DNA of 64,000 nucleotides from assembly GCA_022925895.1 (NCBI GenBank), contig JAKSYS010000143.1:1-64000 (forward strand), written 5' to 3'. The position numbers and the translations under genes are program-made. Position 1 is the stretch's first letter; each line of letters starts with the position of its first letter. The DNA comes from Fragilaria crotonensis (Eukaryota > Bacillariophyta > Fragilariophyceae > Fragilariales > Fragilariaceae). The notes under the pieces were generated by a model. It worked only from the letters and a program-made list of their open reading frames with translations. It had not been told where the DNA came from and did no database searches. This document shows, piece by piece, positions 44,180 through 55,302 of this stretch.

Positions 44180-45651
44180 ATGGTCCGAATCGGTTTTACC
44201 GAAATGGCTGCACAAGCTCTCGTCGACGAACAGGGAATGGATTCCCTGGAGGAGATCAAACTCCTCACGGACGACGAGATTGAGAGTCTATGCAAGGTGA
44301 TCAGGCGCCCGGGAGGGATGATCCCCGCCCCACCAGGAGGGGCGGCGGGTGGAGCCGCTAACATCCCAAATCCCGGAGTTCCTGTCAACCAACGAGCTGA
44401 GGGACACCTCAAACTACTCGCCTTCTACCTACGCCATCAGGCGCGCATCAGTAGGACAGTAACAGTTGCTCAAGTCACGCTCGAAGCGATCCGTACTGTC
44501 CGTGAGCTCCGTGAGTTCGAATCGACCTATAAGAATCCAGATGATTTGCCGACCATCAATGCCAAGGATTGGCCCAAGACGATGGAAGCAATCGACGAGT
44601 ACCTCCGCTCAGTACTCGGGGAGCGTAAAATCCCACTCGCTTATGTCGTTCGTAAGAACGACAGTATCCCAGATGATGACGACGACGTGATTTACCCTAC
44701 TATCCAGGACGAGATGATTGCCAGGGCGCCACACTACACGCTCGCTGCCAACAATGCGAAAATCCCTGATGCGATTTACCTCGTCAACCGTGGCAAAGTA
44801 TGGGACATCATCTCCAAGATCACTCGTGAGCACCCGTGCTGGACTTATGTCAAACCCGCTCAGAAGACGAGAGACGGGCGCATGGCCTACAACGGTCTTT
44901 ATCTCCATTACTTGGGGCCTAATAACGTCGATAACATGGCTACAATGGCCGAACAGAAGCTCAAGGATACGGTCTACAATGGCGAGCAGCGCCGTTGGGA
45001 CTTTGAGAAGTATGTTAACGTGCACAAACAGCAGCACTCCGTGATGGAGGGCTTGGTCGAGCACGGCTACACAGGAATTGACCAGGTCTAAAGTCCGTTA
45101 CCTGCTTGATGGCATCAAAACGGACAAATTTGACGCCGTCAAGACACGAATCATGTCCGATGAGCGCTTGAGAACGACTTCGATGCATGCGTCACGCTTT
45201 ATCAGGACTACATTCGCCAGACGTCTAAGAAGACGACGAATGCAACAGTCAACATCTCCGAGCTAAAGACCGGCAAGCGTAAGGCCGATGCAATCGAAGA
45301 CCGATATTACACGAGGAGGAGTACGCCAAACTCACACCCGAACAGAAGAAGGAACTCGCTTCTAAGCGCACCAAGCGTGGCCACAAGCCTGGTGCGAAAG
45401 ACAGCAAGATCAAGGGTGGTAACAAGCCTAAGGACGTGATCAAGAACCTCCGAGCGGTCAATCGCCAGGTGTCGCAACTGGCTAAGCAGATGAGCAAGAC
45501 CACCGTTGAAGAGGAGAGCACCGTCGGCTCAGATCAGTCCTATTCAACTCAGCCGGAGAGGGCAACCAAGAAATCCAAGACTGGCACGAATCGAACTAAT
45601 ACTGCCCTAACGCGTCAGAAGAAGGAGTCTGCGGCAGATACCTGCAAGTGA
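44180..45651 (+). pseudogene. gag polyprotein region of the copia element (frame breaks)
   Basis: The first frame starts at ATG 44180 (MVRIGFTEMAAQALVDEQ) and is intact to about 45075. The protein continues in other frames: KVRYLLDGIKTDKFDAVKTR, then DFDACVTLYQDYIRQ, then EEYAKLTPEQKKEL, ending ESAADTCK at 45651. One-base shifts are therefore needed near 45080, 45170 and 45305. No CCHC zinc knuckle was seen. The product would be the structural particle protein of the element. Confidence 0.8.
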
Positions 45652-45671
45652 CACGCGCGCTCCTTATTAGT

Positions 45672-46054
45672 ACTTCGGGCACTGGGATCTGGATGTATCC
45701 GTAACGCAAGAAGGGCGCACGGACTTAGACTCCCATGCGGATCAATGTGCCGTAGGAAGTAATTGCTTAGTAGTCCACGACTACGATCGCCCAATAAATG
45801 TGTCGGGCTACAACCCATCGGGGCCGATTGCCCAAGATCTAAAAACCGTTTCGGCTGCGCTCGCTTACGACGACCCAGTCACGGGCGAAACGGTTATTCT
45901 AATGGTCCATCAGGCGATCTTCATCCCCGATCTCGCTCACAATCTACTATCAACGATGCAAGTCAGACTGAATGACGTCGTGATAAACGAGACACCTCGT
46001 TTTCTGACTGAACGGGTCACTGACTTAACATTCGATAGTGGTACCGACGGATGA
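45672..46054 (+). pseudogene. aspartic protease part of pol
   Basis: The frame contains TDLDSHADQCAVG, where the DSHAD motif supplies the protease aspartate in this group (in place of DTG/DSG), and IPDLAHNLLSTMQVR, the typical following helix. It reads out of frame with gag and breaks again near 46045, where integrase continues. Confidence 0.75.
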
Positions 46055-47525
46055 CCCTGATGTCCCTTACGTGATACCCTTATCGATTCATGGCGTGACA
46101 TCAACGTTTCCCACGCGCAAGCCCACACTCGCGGAGTACGAATCCTTACCTCACTTGACTCTCACCAGCGAGGATCCGCCATATGATCCTTACGACCAAT
46201 CGTTTGCCGCTGAAGAGTTGGCGCTCACGAAGTACCTATCGGAAACAGGGGACCGAATCGGAGCATCGCCGCCGAGGACGAGGCGACTATGTTCAGTTTC
46301 CGAAATGACTTCGTTCGCGAGTCATGTCCAACGTGAACTGGATGTGCCGAGTTTGTCGTTACAGATGACATCGCCCACTCTTGCGATTGACTCGTTCCAT
46401 CGCTCGATTTCAGCGCTCCGGTCATCCCCTCCCGGTAAGCAGTTTGACCCTCAGCTCCTGGCAAGGAATTGGGGAATCGACTTACAAACTGCGAAACGCA
46501 CATTTAACGTGACAACACAGCGTGGTATTCGCACCGTACTGCACCCGACGCTGTCGCGTCGCTTTCGTACAAACGATCGGCAGCTACGGTACAGGCGTTT
46601 ACCCATTGACTGCTTCACCGACACGCTGATATCGAATACAGCCTCGCGACGCAACAACAAGTACGCCCAAATCTTTGCAACACCCGAGGGATGGTGTAGG
46701 GCGTACCCTATGAATAAGAAGTCGCTCGCCCATGAGGGCCTTTCCTTGTTGTTCCAACGCGAAGGCGTGCCGAACACGATTATCATGGACGGTGCAAGGG
46801 AACAGACGATGGGGCTGTTTCGAAAGAAGTGTCGGGAGGTTGGAACTCGAGTGAAGCAGACGGAGCCACATACGCCGTGGTCAAATGCAGCGGAGGCGGC
46901 CATCCGCGAACTCAAGAAAGGTGTCGGCAGGCAGATGGTTAAATCTGGCGCACCAAAACGCTTGTGGGACGATTGCCTTGAGCGTGAGGCATATATACGA
47001 TCTCACACGGCCCACGATATTTATCGGTTGAACGGCCAAGTACCCGAGACAGTCGTCAGCGGTGAAACCGCTGACATATCACCTTTTGCACTTTTCAAGT
47101 GGTACGAGTGGGTACTGTTTAGGGACACGTCGGTGACATATCCTGATGACTCCATGGTACTTGGGCGTGACTTGGGACCGGCGATTGATATTGGACCGGC
47201 GATGACCAGAAAGGTTCTCAAGATGAATGGTCAAGTCGTCTACCGGTCGACAGTCCGATCGCTAACTCTGGACGAGATGGCAGATGAAACAATGAAGCGA
47301 AAGCGGGAGGAATTCACGTCGAGGATAAATTCTGCTCTAGGGGACGGATTCAAGTATGAAGACTTTGCGTCCGACCCAGAATTAGAAGACCTTGATACCC
47401 CGACTTTCCCAAGCTACGGCGACGACGATGATGGTGAGATGCCACAACAGCCTGATGCCGATGAAGAGCCGGACGCAGACACACGACCAGTATGTTGGGG
47501 CGGAGGTGACGTTGCCCATCGGTGA
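46038..47525 (+). pseudogene. integrase part of pol
   Basis: Contains the pre-integrase HPTLSRRFRTNDRQLRYRRL region and the catalytic triad context: DCFTDTL (Asp), IIMDGAREQT (Asp) and SNAAEAAIRELKKG (Glu). The C-terminal part ends in an acidic linker. The frame shifts near 47490 into the chromodomain-like segment. Confidence 0.8.
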
Positions 47526-47985
47526 CAAGATGCTGAGTGCTAAGGTTCGAAGCAGGAAACGTGGAGCTGATGGTAGCCTTCTGGGAAAGGCTAATCAGAA
47601 CCCGATACTTGACACTCGAACATACAACGTTGAGTTTTCTGACGGACAGACAGCAGAATTGGCTGCCAACGTGATCGCGCAGAGCATGTACTCGATGTGC
47701 GATACGGAAGGTAACCAATACCTCTTGTTAGAGGGGATTGTTGACCATCGGAAAGATGGTTCTGCAATCGAACGCGCGGATATGTATGTCCAGCGTGGCT
47801 CAAATCGACACTTCCGGAAAACCACGAAGGGGTGGCAGCTTTGCGTGGAATGGAAAGACGGCAGTACGTCGTGGGAGCGTCTCGCCGACCTGAAGGAATC
47901 AAACCCTGTACAAGTCGCAGATTATGCGGTTGCCCACGGGATAGAGAACGAGCCCGCTTTTGCTTGGTGGGTGCCTTTACTTTGG
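47489..47985 (+). pseudogene. chromodomain-like segment of pol
   Basis: Follows integrase in the next frame: VTLPIGDKMLSAKVRSRKR, a TYNVEFSDGQ strand, and then WQLCVEWKDGSTSWERLADL, the aromatic/acidic pattern of a chromodomain. It ends PAFAWWVP, after which the frame changes near 47980. Confidence 0.6.
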
Positions 47986-49766
47986 GGCGACGAAACCGCA
48001 TCATCGCGGCTATCAATAGCCGATACCACAAGCGTACCCACAAGTTCGGTCTGGAAGTGCCGAAGACCTATGAAGATTGCATCCGTATTGACCGTGAAAA
48101 CGGCAATACTCTATGGCAAGACGCCATTCGCAAGGAGATGGCAAAAGTACAAGTGGCTTTCCAGGTAATTAATGATGGCACGGAGCCACCACCAACGTAC
48201 CAGGAAATCCGTTGTCATCTCGTGTATGACATAAAAATGGAAGACTTTCAAAGAAAGGCACGGCTAGTGGCAGGTGGTCACATGACCGAATCGCCACCGG
48301 CGTATGTAACGTATGCGAGCGTTGTCTCAAGGGAGTCGGTGCGCATCGCGTTAACGTTGGCTGCCCTCAATGACCTGGAAGTCAAAACGGCAGACATCGA
48401 AAACGCTTACCTGACTGCGCCCGTAGGAGAGAAGATATGGTGTCGACTCGGCCCGGAGTTCGGAAATGACGCTGGGAAGAAAGCAGTGATCGTGCGAGCG
48501 CTGTACGGGTTAAAGTCGGCCGGAGCATCATTCCGCAATCACCTCGCCGATTGTATGCGGCATCTGGGTTGGGACTCCTGTAAAGCCGATCCGGATGTGT
48601 GGATGAAGCCCGAAGTCCGAGTTGAGGATGGCTACAAATACTATGCGTATTGCCTACTGTATGTGGACGATATACTTGTTGTCCATCACGATGGAGTACG
48701 TGCGTTAAAAGAAATCGACCATTTCTTCAAAACAAAGCCAGGCTCGATTCGTGATCCTGAGTTTTACTTGGGTGCGAAGCTTCGCTCGTTCACGTTGCCC
48801 AATGGCGTACAATCTTGGGCCATGAGCTCCAGTAAGTATATCCAAGCGGCTGTGCACAATGTGAAGGAATATCACAACGTCAATTTCCCGTCGAGGCATT
48901 GGACAAAGAGGGCAAAAGGGCCTTTTCCCCTCAACTACGCTCCCGAGACGGACGTGAGTCCTATACTCGACGCGACCCAAGGATCGTTCTACCAGACACA
49001 GATCGGAGTCCTCAGGTGGTGCGTCGAATTGGGTCGGATCGACATTATCACCGAAGTCTCGGAGTTAGCCTCGTACCTAGCTCAGCCACGAGAGGGACAC
49101 TTGAATGCAGTGTTTCACATTTTTGGTTATCTCGAAAAGAAACACAACGCCCGGATTGTGTTTGATCCTTCTTATCCTGTCATCGACATGTCAGTGTTCA
49201 AAGAGTGCGATTGGAAACAATATTATGGGGATGTGAATGAGGCAATCCCGCCAAATGCACCTGAGGCACGAGGCAAGGAGGTTGATCTGCGACTGTTTGT
49301 TGACTCAGACCATGCGGGCGACCAGCGCACAAGACGATCGCGAACAGGGTTCGTCATGTATCTAAACATGGCCCCCATCACATGGTTCTCGAAGAAGCAA
49401 TCAACGATTGAGACCAGTGTATTCGGTGCCGAATTCGTAGCGATGAAACAAGGGATGGAAACACTCCGTGGTCTTCGCTACAAGCTGCGAATGATGGGAG
49501 TACCATTATCTGGACCTTCATATATTTACGGGGACAATATGTCCGTCATTCATAATACACAGCGACCAGAATCGACTTTGAAGAAGAAGTCAAACTCCGT
49601 ATGTTACCATGCGGTGCGCGAGGCAGTGGCGATGGGCGAATGCTTAACGGGGCACGTGTCGACACACGATAACCCAGCCGATATCTGCACCAAGATCATC
49701 CCCGGTGGTCAGAAACGAGATCACTTAGTTGGGCTGATTTTGTATGACATAACCGATCACAGTTGA
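47986..49766 (+). CDS. reverse transcriptase and RNase H of the copia element
   Basis: A long open frame (the open frame itself begins upstream at 47832, but that part is out of register). RT motifs: ARLVAGGHM, TADIENAYLTAPVGEKI, RALYGLKSAGASFRNHL and the catalytic LLYVDDILVV. RNase H: LFVDSDHAGDQRTRRSRTGF with the first Asp, then ITWFSKKQSTIETSVFGAEF and YGDNMSVI. It ends at TGA 49764-49766 followed by an oligo-T. There is no internal break, so this part looks functional although it depends on upstream frames for translation. Confidence 0.9.
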
Positions 49767-49911
49767 TAACCCCCTCACCGAGGTTCGCAGGTTTTTTTTG
49801 GGTTTCCTTGTTTGCCATCATCGGCAACTAAATATCACTATGATCGTATACAACGCGAGTTACGACGACCTAATGTGCTCGTCCGACTTAGTCCCATTAG
49901 TTCGAGGGGAC

Positions 49912-50071
49912 TGATTAATTATGGCCATGCAACATGCTACAGTATACAGTGCGATAACGACGGTAGTACTGGGTGCATCCAGCACACCAGCACTGAACGC
50001 ACTTCTTCGTTTGTATAACGTTTAAGTCCTTCTATGTCTCTCGCCCATGTTACTTCGACTACTTATAATCA
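49912..50071 (+). repeat. 3' LTR
   Basis: 160 bp, identical to the 5' LTR. It is preceded by a short purine tract (GAGGGGA) that could be the polypurine tract. Confidence 0.95.
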
Positions 50072-50502
50072 TACGTGTATTTGCTGTCGCTCTGTTGTTC
50101 GTTCGCACCCCAAAATTAAAAATTACTGTCAGACGAGGAAGTGACTAGTAACGTACACTTCGTACTTAATTCTGCGACATGTACATTTAATACTACGCCT
50201 ACTCGGTGGCAAAAATATGAGCACAAAATCAAGATACCGGCACAATTTCGACTCCAATGCGACCAATATGTTTCACGTATATTAGTGCACTGTACACGGT
50301 TTATCACATACACTAGTAGTATGAAATATGAATGCCTTTCAAACTTCAAACTGCGAGAGGTGTCCGGTGTCCCGTCTTGTTAGCGGAGTCTCGTATCTCG
50401 CCACTCGCAACCTTCGTGCATCAACCGCAACAGCAACTCTCAACAACCCTCGCAATACGCGCGTGGCTGAAGATCTCTATCTCGGTAATATAACAAGAAA
50501 CA
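50072..50502. promoter_or_regulatory. upstream region of TRAPPC6
   Basis: 431 bp between the retrotransposon's right end and the TRAPPC6 start. No gene. The insertion has placed an LTR about 430 bp upstream of this housekeeping gene. Confidence 0.4.
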
Positions 50503-51093
50503 ATGGCCGCCCCGAAACAAGAAGCTTCAGAAGAGCGGCCTACTCATGTCTCGGACCCTGCAATGGAGTTCATGTTGACTGAGGTTTTGCGTTGGGTGGA
50601 ACAGTCTTGCCAGAAACCCGACGCAGAAGAGGACGCCGCTGTTTTCGCGGCGGAAGTGGCGGCCTCTAAACTGGAACGAATGGGTTACAGCGTCGGATTT
50701 CGCCTCTGTGAACGCCTGGCTCAAAACAAGACCTTTGGTGCTGCCGCGGCCACCGGCAAGGATCCGGCGCAAGCGCTTGCTGCATCTCAATTGGAAGCGG
50801 TAAAGTTTCTCTGCAAGGAATTCTGGACGGAAGTCTTCCGAAAACAAATTGACAAGCTGCAGACAAATCATAGAGGAGTGTTCGTATTGAAAGACATGGA
50901 CCTGAGGTGGCTGTCACGATTGCCACCCAACCAGGAAGATGCGCGTGTAGCTGCGATTCAAATGCTGGCGTTTCCTTGCGGACTGGTGAGAGGGGCACTG
51001 GCCAATTTAGGGATTCCTGCCGTCGTATCGTGCGATTTCCTTGCCGACGGTATCAATATGTCGGCTTGCTCGTTCAACATCAAAATCAAATAA
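50503..51093 (+). CDS. TRAPPC6: TRAPP complex subunit 6 (Trs33/TRAPPC6)
   Basis: Intronless, 196 aa, ATG in an AACAATGGC context. The Bet3/Trs33 fold is clear: LERMGYSVGFRLCERL, EAVKFLCKEFWTEVFRKQID, LQTNHRGVFVLKDMDLRWL, then FPCGLVRGALANLGIPAVVS and a final SFNIKIK. Known role: a core subunit of the TRAPP vesicle-tethering and Rab1 GEF complexes at the Golgi. An Ala-rich insert (AAAATGKDPAQALAAS) follows the first helix; other than that the length is normal. It converges on the LYRM7-like gene. Confidence 0.92.
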   Translation: MAAPKQEASEERPTHVSDPAMEFMLTEVLRWVEQSCQKPDAEEDAAVFAAEVAASKLERMGYSVGFRLCERLAQNKTFGAAAATGKDPAQALAASQLEAVKFLCKEFWTEVFRKQIDKLQTNHRGVFVLKDMDLRWLSRLPPNQEDARVAAIQMLAFPCGLVRGALANLGIPAVVSCDFLADGINMSACSFNIKIK

Positions 51094-51488
51094 AACAAAC
51101 GTTTTCATGCCAAATTCTACACAGTAATTCCCGCTGAAGGTGATCTTAAAATTGCAACGACTCGCATGTGACAAAGGCATTAGTAGTAAAGTCTTCGGGT
51201 GTCCATGTTGGCGTGGATACGCGCCAGGTCACTGGTATCCGACATAACGAAAAGCTGTAATTAAGGCATGCAGGACACTTAAAGTTCGAGCCAATAGCAT
51301 TAACTAGGTTTTTGTGTTTTCGTTATCTCCACGTTCGGTTTGACACCACTCATCTTGTCTACGGTTGACGAAGTAATTGGTTCTACAGTTGTGACTGGTC
51401 CTCCTGAGTCTGCATGTTCCGCTTTGACCTTAACCTCTGCGAGTTACAAATGGGAGAGTAAGTTAACTCAATTTCGGTCAAGCGCATT
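51094..51488. other. convergent 3' spacer
   Basis: 395 bp between two stop codons. Nothing recognised. Confidence 0.4.
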
Positions 51489-51767
51489 TCAGAATGTTCG
51501 TTCCACTTCGCGGGTCGTACCATAATTTCCATGTTCGTTAAGCTTTCCTTGAACAATGCCGTGTAGCATCATATCCTCGGCTTCGTCGATCATGACGAGC
51601 AGCCCTTCCAAGTGATGCGGATCCGATACCACTCTATTCTTTTCAAACTCCGCTCGTATTGCAATTTTAGATTCTGCGAGTGCCCGAATATCACCTTGAA
51701 ACAGCTTGTTGCGAGCCCGAAAGAGGCGTCTGTAGCCAGATATTGCGCGGCCTGCGGTTGATGACAT
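51489..51767 (-). CDS. LYR-motif protein, LYRM7/Mzm1-like (complex III assembly)
   Basis: 92 aa from ATG 51767 (MSSTAGRAISGYRRLFRARN). The Complex1_LYR fold is shown by YRRLFRARNKLFQGD, AIRAEFEKNRVVSDP and HGIVQGKLNEHGNY. The LFQGD and EFEKNR..SDP blocks are those of the Mzm1/LYRM7 branch, which stabilises the Rieske protein before insertion into respiratory complex III in the mitochondrial matrix. The LYR tripeptide reads GYRR here, a common variation. The frame is open upstream but holds no other ATG, so the short start is preferred. Confidence 0.8.
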   Translation of the reverse strand: MSSTAGRAISGYRRLFRARNKLFQGDIRALAESKIAIRAEFEKNRVVSDPHHLEGLLVMIDEAEDMMLHGIVQGKLNEHGNYGTTREVERTF

Positions 51768-52296
51768 GACAATGCGCTGGGGTTCGAGAGAAATTGGGTG
51801 TGTTCGAGGAGTGGTCGGATCGAGCTGATCGTTGATGATCGCTCCCTCACTACGCCCCACACCCACACCACAAACAAGATCAATCGATGTTTTCGATTAT
51901 TCATAGTTCATACTCCGTAGTTCATAGTGATTCTCGTACCTCGTACTGGTACTGTACCTGGCCACACTGAGTACCAGGTACCAGGCACTCATGGTTTTTT
52001 TCAAGTATAGCGTCGGATACTGGATACCAGTACTTCGGAACACCGTACAGTAAATTACTGTGAAGTCTGAATAAAAATGTAGTGTATGGTAATACTACAT
52101 CACTACGGTATTTGTACCGCGGCGATATGGAATAATAATGAACTTAAAACGTATTGATTAACCAACCTACCGGTAGTTTCATGTATAAATGCATCGTTCT
52201 CCTTCGCGATCATGGTTCCCCAAACAGTGGCATCGACCTTCAACCCTTTCCCATCCATCGGTTTCTTGAACCTTGATAAAGTGCGACACAGCGCAT
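51768..52296. other. gene-free spacer, GTAC-rich
   Basis: No supported gene. 51930-52060 is dense in GTACCAGGTACC-type tracts. A small minus-strand frame at 52179-52421 is a shadow of the TM gene's 3' end. Confidence 0.4.
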
Positions 52297-53522
52297 TTAC
52301 TTGAGCCGTAGAAACTCAACCTTCGCCGGCGTTGGTACCTTACTGGCGATGATTTCTTCCACCTTCTGCATGAAAGCTTGAGCGCGCTCATCCTCATCGT
52401 CCGCATGGGGATGAATGACAATTTCGGCGCAGGGAGTGGGTTTGCATTTCGGAGCAGCCCACAGAGAACGACGAAGAGACTTCGCCTTCTTGGTGCTTTT
52501 ATTTCGAGACTCCAGGAAGTGCATCGGGCGTGAATTCGGTTTTACGTACGTAGCCGCATCCCTGATGGCGTCGGGCTCCATTTTGTTTGTGATGCCTATT
52601 CCAGATTCGGAAAACTCATGCGGGATGTCCTCGTCAACAATGTCGCTTTCCAGAACTTGGTCGTATGGCTGGGCGTCCTTCTCTCGCCGGCAAGCCTTCC
52701 ATCCGAAGTGGTGGCTCGCGAGATCCGATGCTCTAGTTCAATGTCCCGTTCACTAAATTGATCCTGAACGACGCTGTCCGTTTCAGACCAAAATTCATCG
52801 GTGTTGTGTGACCGTTTGGCCTCTCCGTCGACGACAGTTGTGACCAGCTTTCGTCGACGTGGACGATTTCTAAAAATGATACAAGCAAGCACAAAGATGG
52901 CAGCAGCCAGCACGCCAACAAAAGTGACCATGCTTACTCCCAGAGGGTTCAAGCTCGAGCTATCGTCTACGTAAGATCCATTCTCGGAAGCAGCGATAAC
53001 AGTAGGGGTTGGTTGGGAGGGTGCATCACTTCCAACATACGCAACCTTTGTAACAGCGAAGTTGGTGGAGTCGTCCAAAGAAGCGTTGATACTTTCCAAA
53101 AAGGAGGTGGTGTTCATACTTGTCTTGATCGCCAGAAGGGCGCTTCCGATAACTTCATTCGGCGATGAATTTTGATCGATAGGAGCGTAAATGATAGTTA
53201 CGGCACCCTCATATGTAGAGCATGATCGACTCTTCCGATTGGTAATCACACAAGAACCGAGTTCTCGAAAGTCAGACACTTTCCCCGAAACTGATGATAA
53301 CTCAAGATTTTTTGCTGCCAGACGGCGGCGACCGCAGTAATTTTGCGTTACCACCTCCACTATGTGCTTAGTCAAAGCCTTGATGACTATGGATTGGATT
53401 TCATCGGGGGTAGCGATAAGGTTCGTCTCCGCTGTGAATTGAAAGGTAACGACTGCACTTTCCCTGCGTGTTGATGTCAGCCCTTGGTCATCACAGGTAT
53501 GATAGAACAATGAAGAGGACAT
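52297..53522 (-). CDS. single-TM protein with extracellular domain (one frame break)
   Basis: Starts at ATG 53522. An extracellular-type domain of about 170 residues contains CGRRRLAAKNLEL, CSTYEGAVTIIYA and a final VAYVGSDA. A Ser/Pro-rich stalk and a TM helix (MVTFVGVLAAAIFVLACIIF) then RNRPRRRK follow. The cytosolic tail is acidic to DGRLAGER, after which the original frame gives an unnatural basic end and stops at 52596. The next frame continues sensibly (KDAQPYDQVLESDIVDEDIP) and runs to a stop at 52297 (VPTPAKVEFLRLK). A single missing base in an A-run near 52680 would join them, giving about 400 aa. No signal peptide is visible at this start. The extracellular domain resembles that of the gene at 55303. 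Function unknown. Confidence 0.65.
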
Positions 53523-55302
53523 GATTATTAACAGTTAACAGTGATGTACGTCAACGATGCGGCGCTCATTTGAGATCGAAGATTTGAACACTCCCCCTCA
53601 AAATGTGGACAAATTTTTTTGACCCTCGGTTTGCTTTCGAACAAAATCGCATATCGCCTATAGTAACGTTCCATGTCATAGAGCAATTTCTGGCGGGTAA
53701 TCCTAAAATGCTGTGCTGGATTTTTTCCCTGCAGCTCGATACGAGCTGTAGTGCCTATACCCGTCATGTTTAAATTTTTTGTTGTCCAAGCACATGTATA
53801 TGTGATGTGCCTCTCCAATTCAAACTACTAGTCTATAATTTCATCTTTCGTATCAAGCATGAAAAGTATCAATGATCCCATGAGGGACGATCATCATGTT
53901 GGTACTTATACTCCCTATTACTCCGTACACTTGTACCGTTGCTCTTACGCATAATGAACCTAATCCAACAGCGTTTTTGTTTTCAGTACAGTACAGTACC
54001 GGTTATGAGCACTTGGTACAATCACACATCCGGAGGGTGCGACTATGATATACGAGTACAAGTACCTGGTACTATGCATGTAGAGTATCCTCAGTAGCAG
54101 TATATGTACAGTACCGGTACAGACTCGCGTTATGTACTGTTCGATGTTGTGACCAGAATTTGTATACTACTCCGTCCTCCGTAGTCGGGAATACCAGCTA
54201 ATGTAGTAGTACAGTAGTGGAGAACTATGATACCTGTAGTCCTTGTACTCGAGTACGTGGTACGTGGTACGCATTCATAAGCGCAGTACGTTGTACAGTA
54301 CTACTAGTAGACAATTGAGAAAGTACAACGCGGTATGCATACAACTGGTATGTAGTACTTGCATGTGTGTAGAAGTACAATGTGTGTGGCATATGTGCTC
54401 CACAATCGATTTTGAAACATTTGAACGCGCACATGCGCATGACGCATGACATACATATGTGTATCATAGCATGAAGCCGAAACCAATGATGATAGTATGA
54501 TAGTGTATGATACAGTTTATGTGCGTAGCTAAATATGTATCAGCATCACAACTAGACATACGGGTACATATACTTAATTCATGCATTGTCTCCTCTCAGC
54601 ATCCCGATCGACGATCGACTTATCCTGACACTTTCGGAACGATATACATTATATACTCAAGGAGGCGGTATGTATACGTAGGTGATAGAATATGGAAAAA
54701 TTTGGATCGGACGTTGCCGCCTATAAACGGGCCAGCAACTTAAAAATCTTCGTCCAATTGTAGACTCTGAGAAAGAATTCTGCACGTGGTACTCAAGTTT
54801 TAGGAAGATATGTAAGCGTCGCAATCCTAAGTAAAACATGCGATTCACACTTTCGATCCTCGTTGTAATAAATATTTGACGTGACTGCGATGGCCGGCTC
54901 GCGTACGTCTTACCGAGCTGACCAAGTGCGCACTATCGAGGTGCAACGGAGTGGGAGTGCAAATAAAACTTACTCCTACTCGAGTACTGAGTACCTGGTA
55001 TACATTCACTGCTACTTATGTCTTTATAATGGTACAGTACGCCAGTATGATGACCTTACTTGTGGATTCTGGACCAACATCGGCGTAACCTTGTATCATA
55101 TCATACCATATACTGTAGTACTCGTACTCCGAGTATTATATACTCGAGTACTTGTTGTACCATCTTTCTCACAAGGCGGGAAACTCAAAATTCTTGAGGA
55201 TTGAACTATCTTCGCCTGCAGAGTGAGTGTGGGCGAAACTCGTGTCAATCTCCTCACTCGGACGGGTTCACGTATTTACAACCAATCGAAGCAACCAACA
55301 CA
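53523..55302. other. divergent spacer, very GTAC-rich
   Basis: 1.8 kb between two related TM genes pointing away from each other. 53900-54310 and 54980-55160 are dense in GTAC, TACCGGTAC and ACTCGAGTA palindromic tracts. No gene recognised. Confidence 0.45.

Larger units (their letters stand above)
43461..50071 (+). mobile_element. Ty1/copia LTR retrotransposon (CoDi-like)
   Basis: 6611 bp. Two 160-bp LTRs, TGATTAATTATGG to TTATAATCA, are identical as far as I can compare by eye. TACG flanks both outer ends (43457-43460 and 50072-50075) as a target duplication. Interior order is gag, protease, integrase, chromodomain-like segment, reverse transcriptase and RNase H, which is the copia order (integrase before RT). 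Identical LTRs imply a recent insertion, yet gag and pol carry about seven single-base frame breaks. Confidence 0.95.

Noticed and set aside
52297-52581. Separate 94-aa gene downstream of the TM gene
   Set aside because: Its frame continues upstream through natural acidic sequence into the TM gene, with only a one-base break, so it is treated as that gene's C-terminus.
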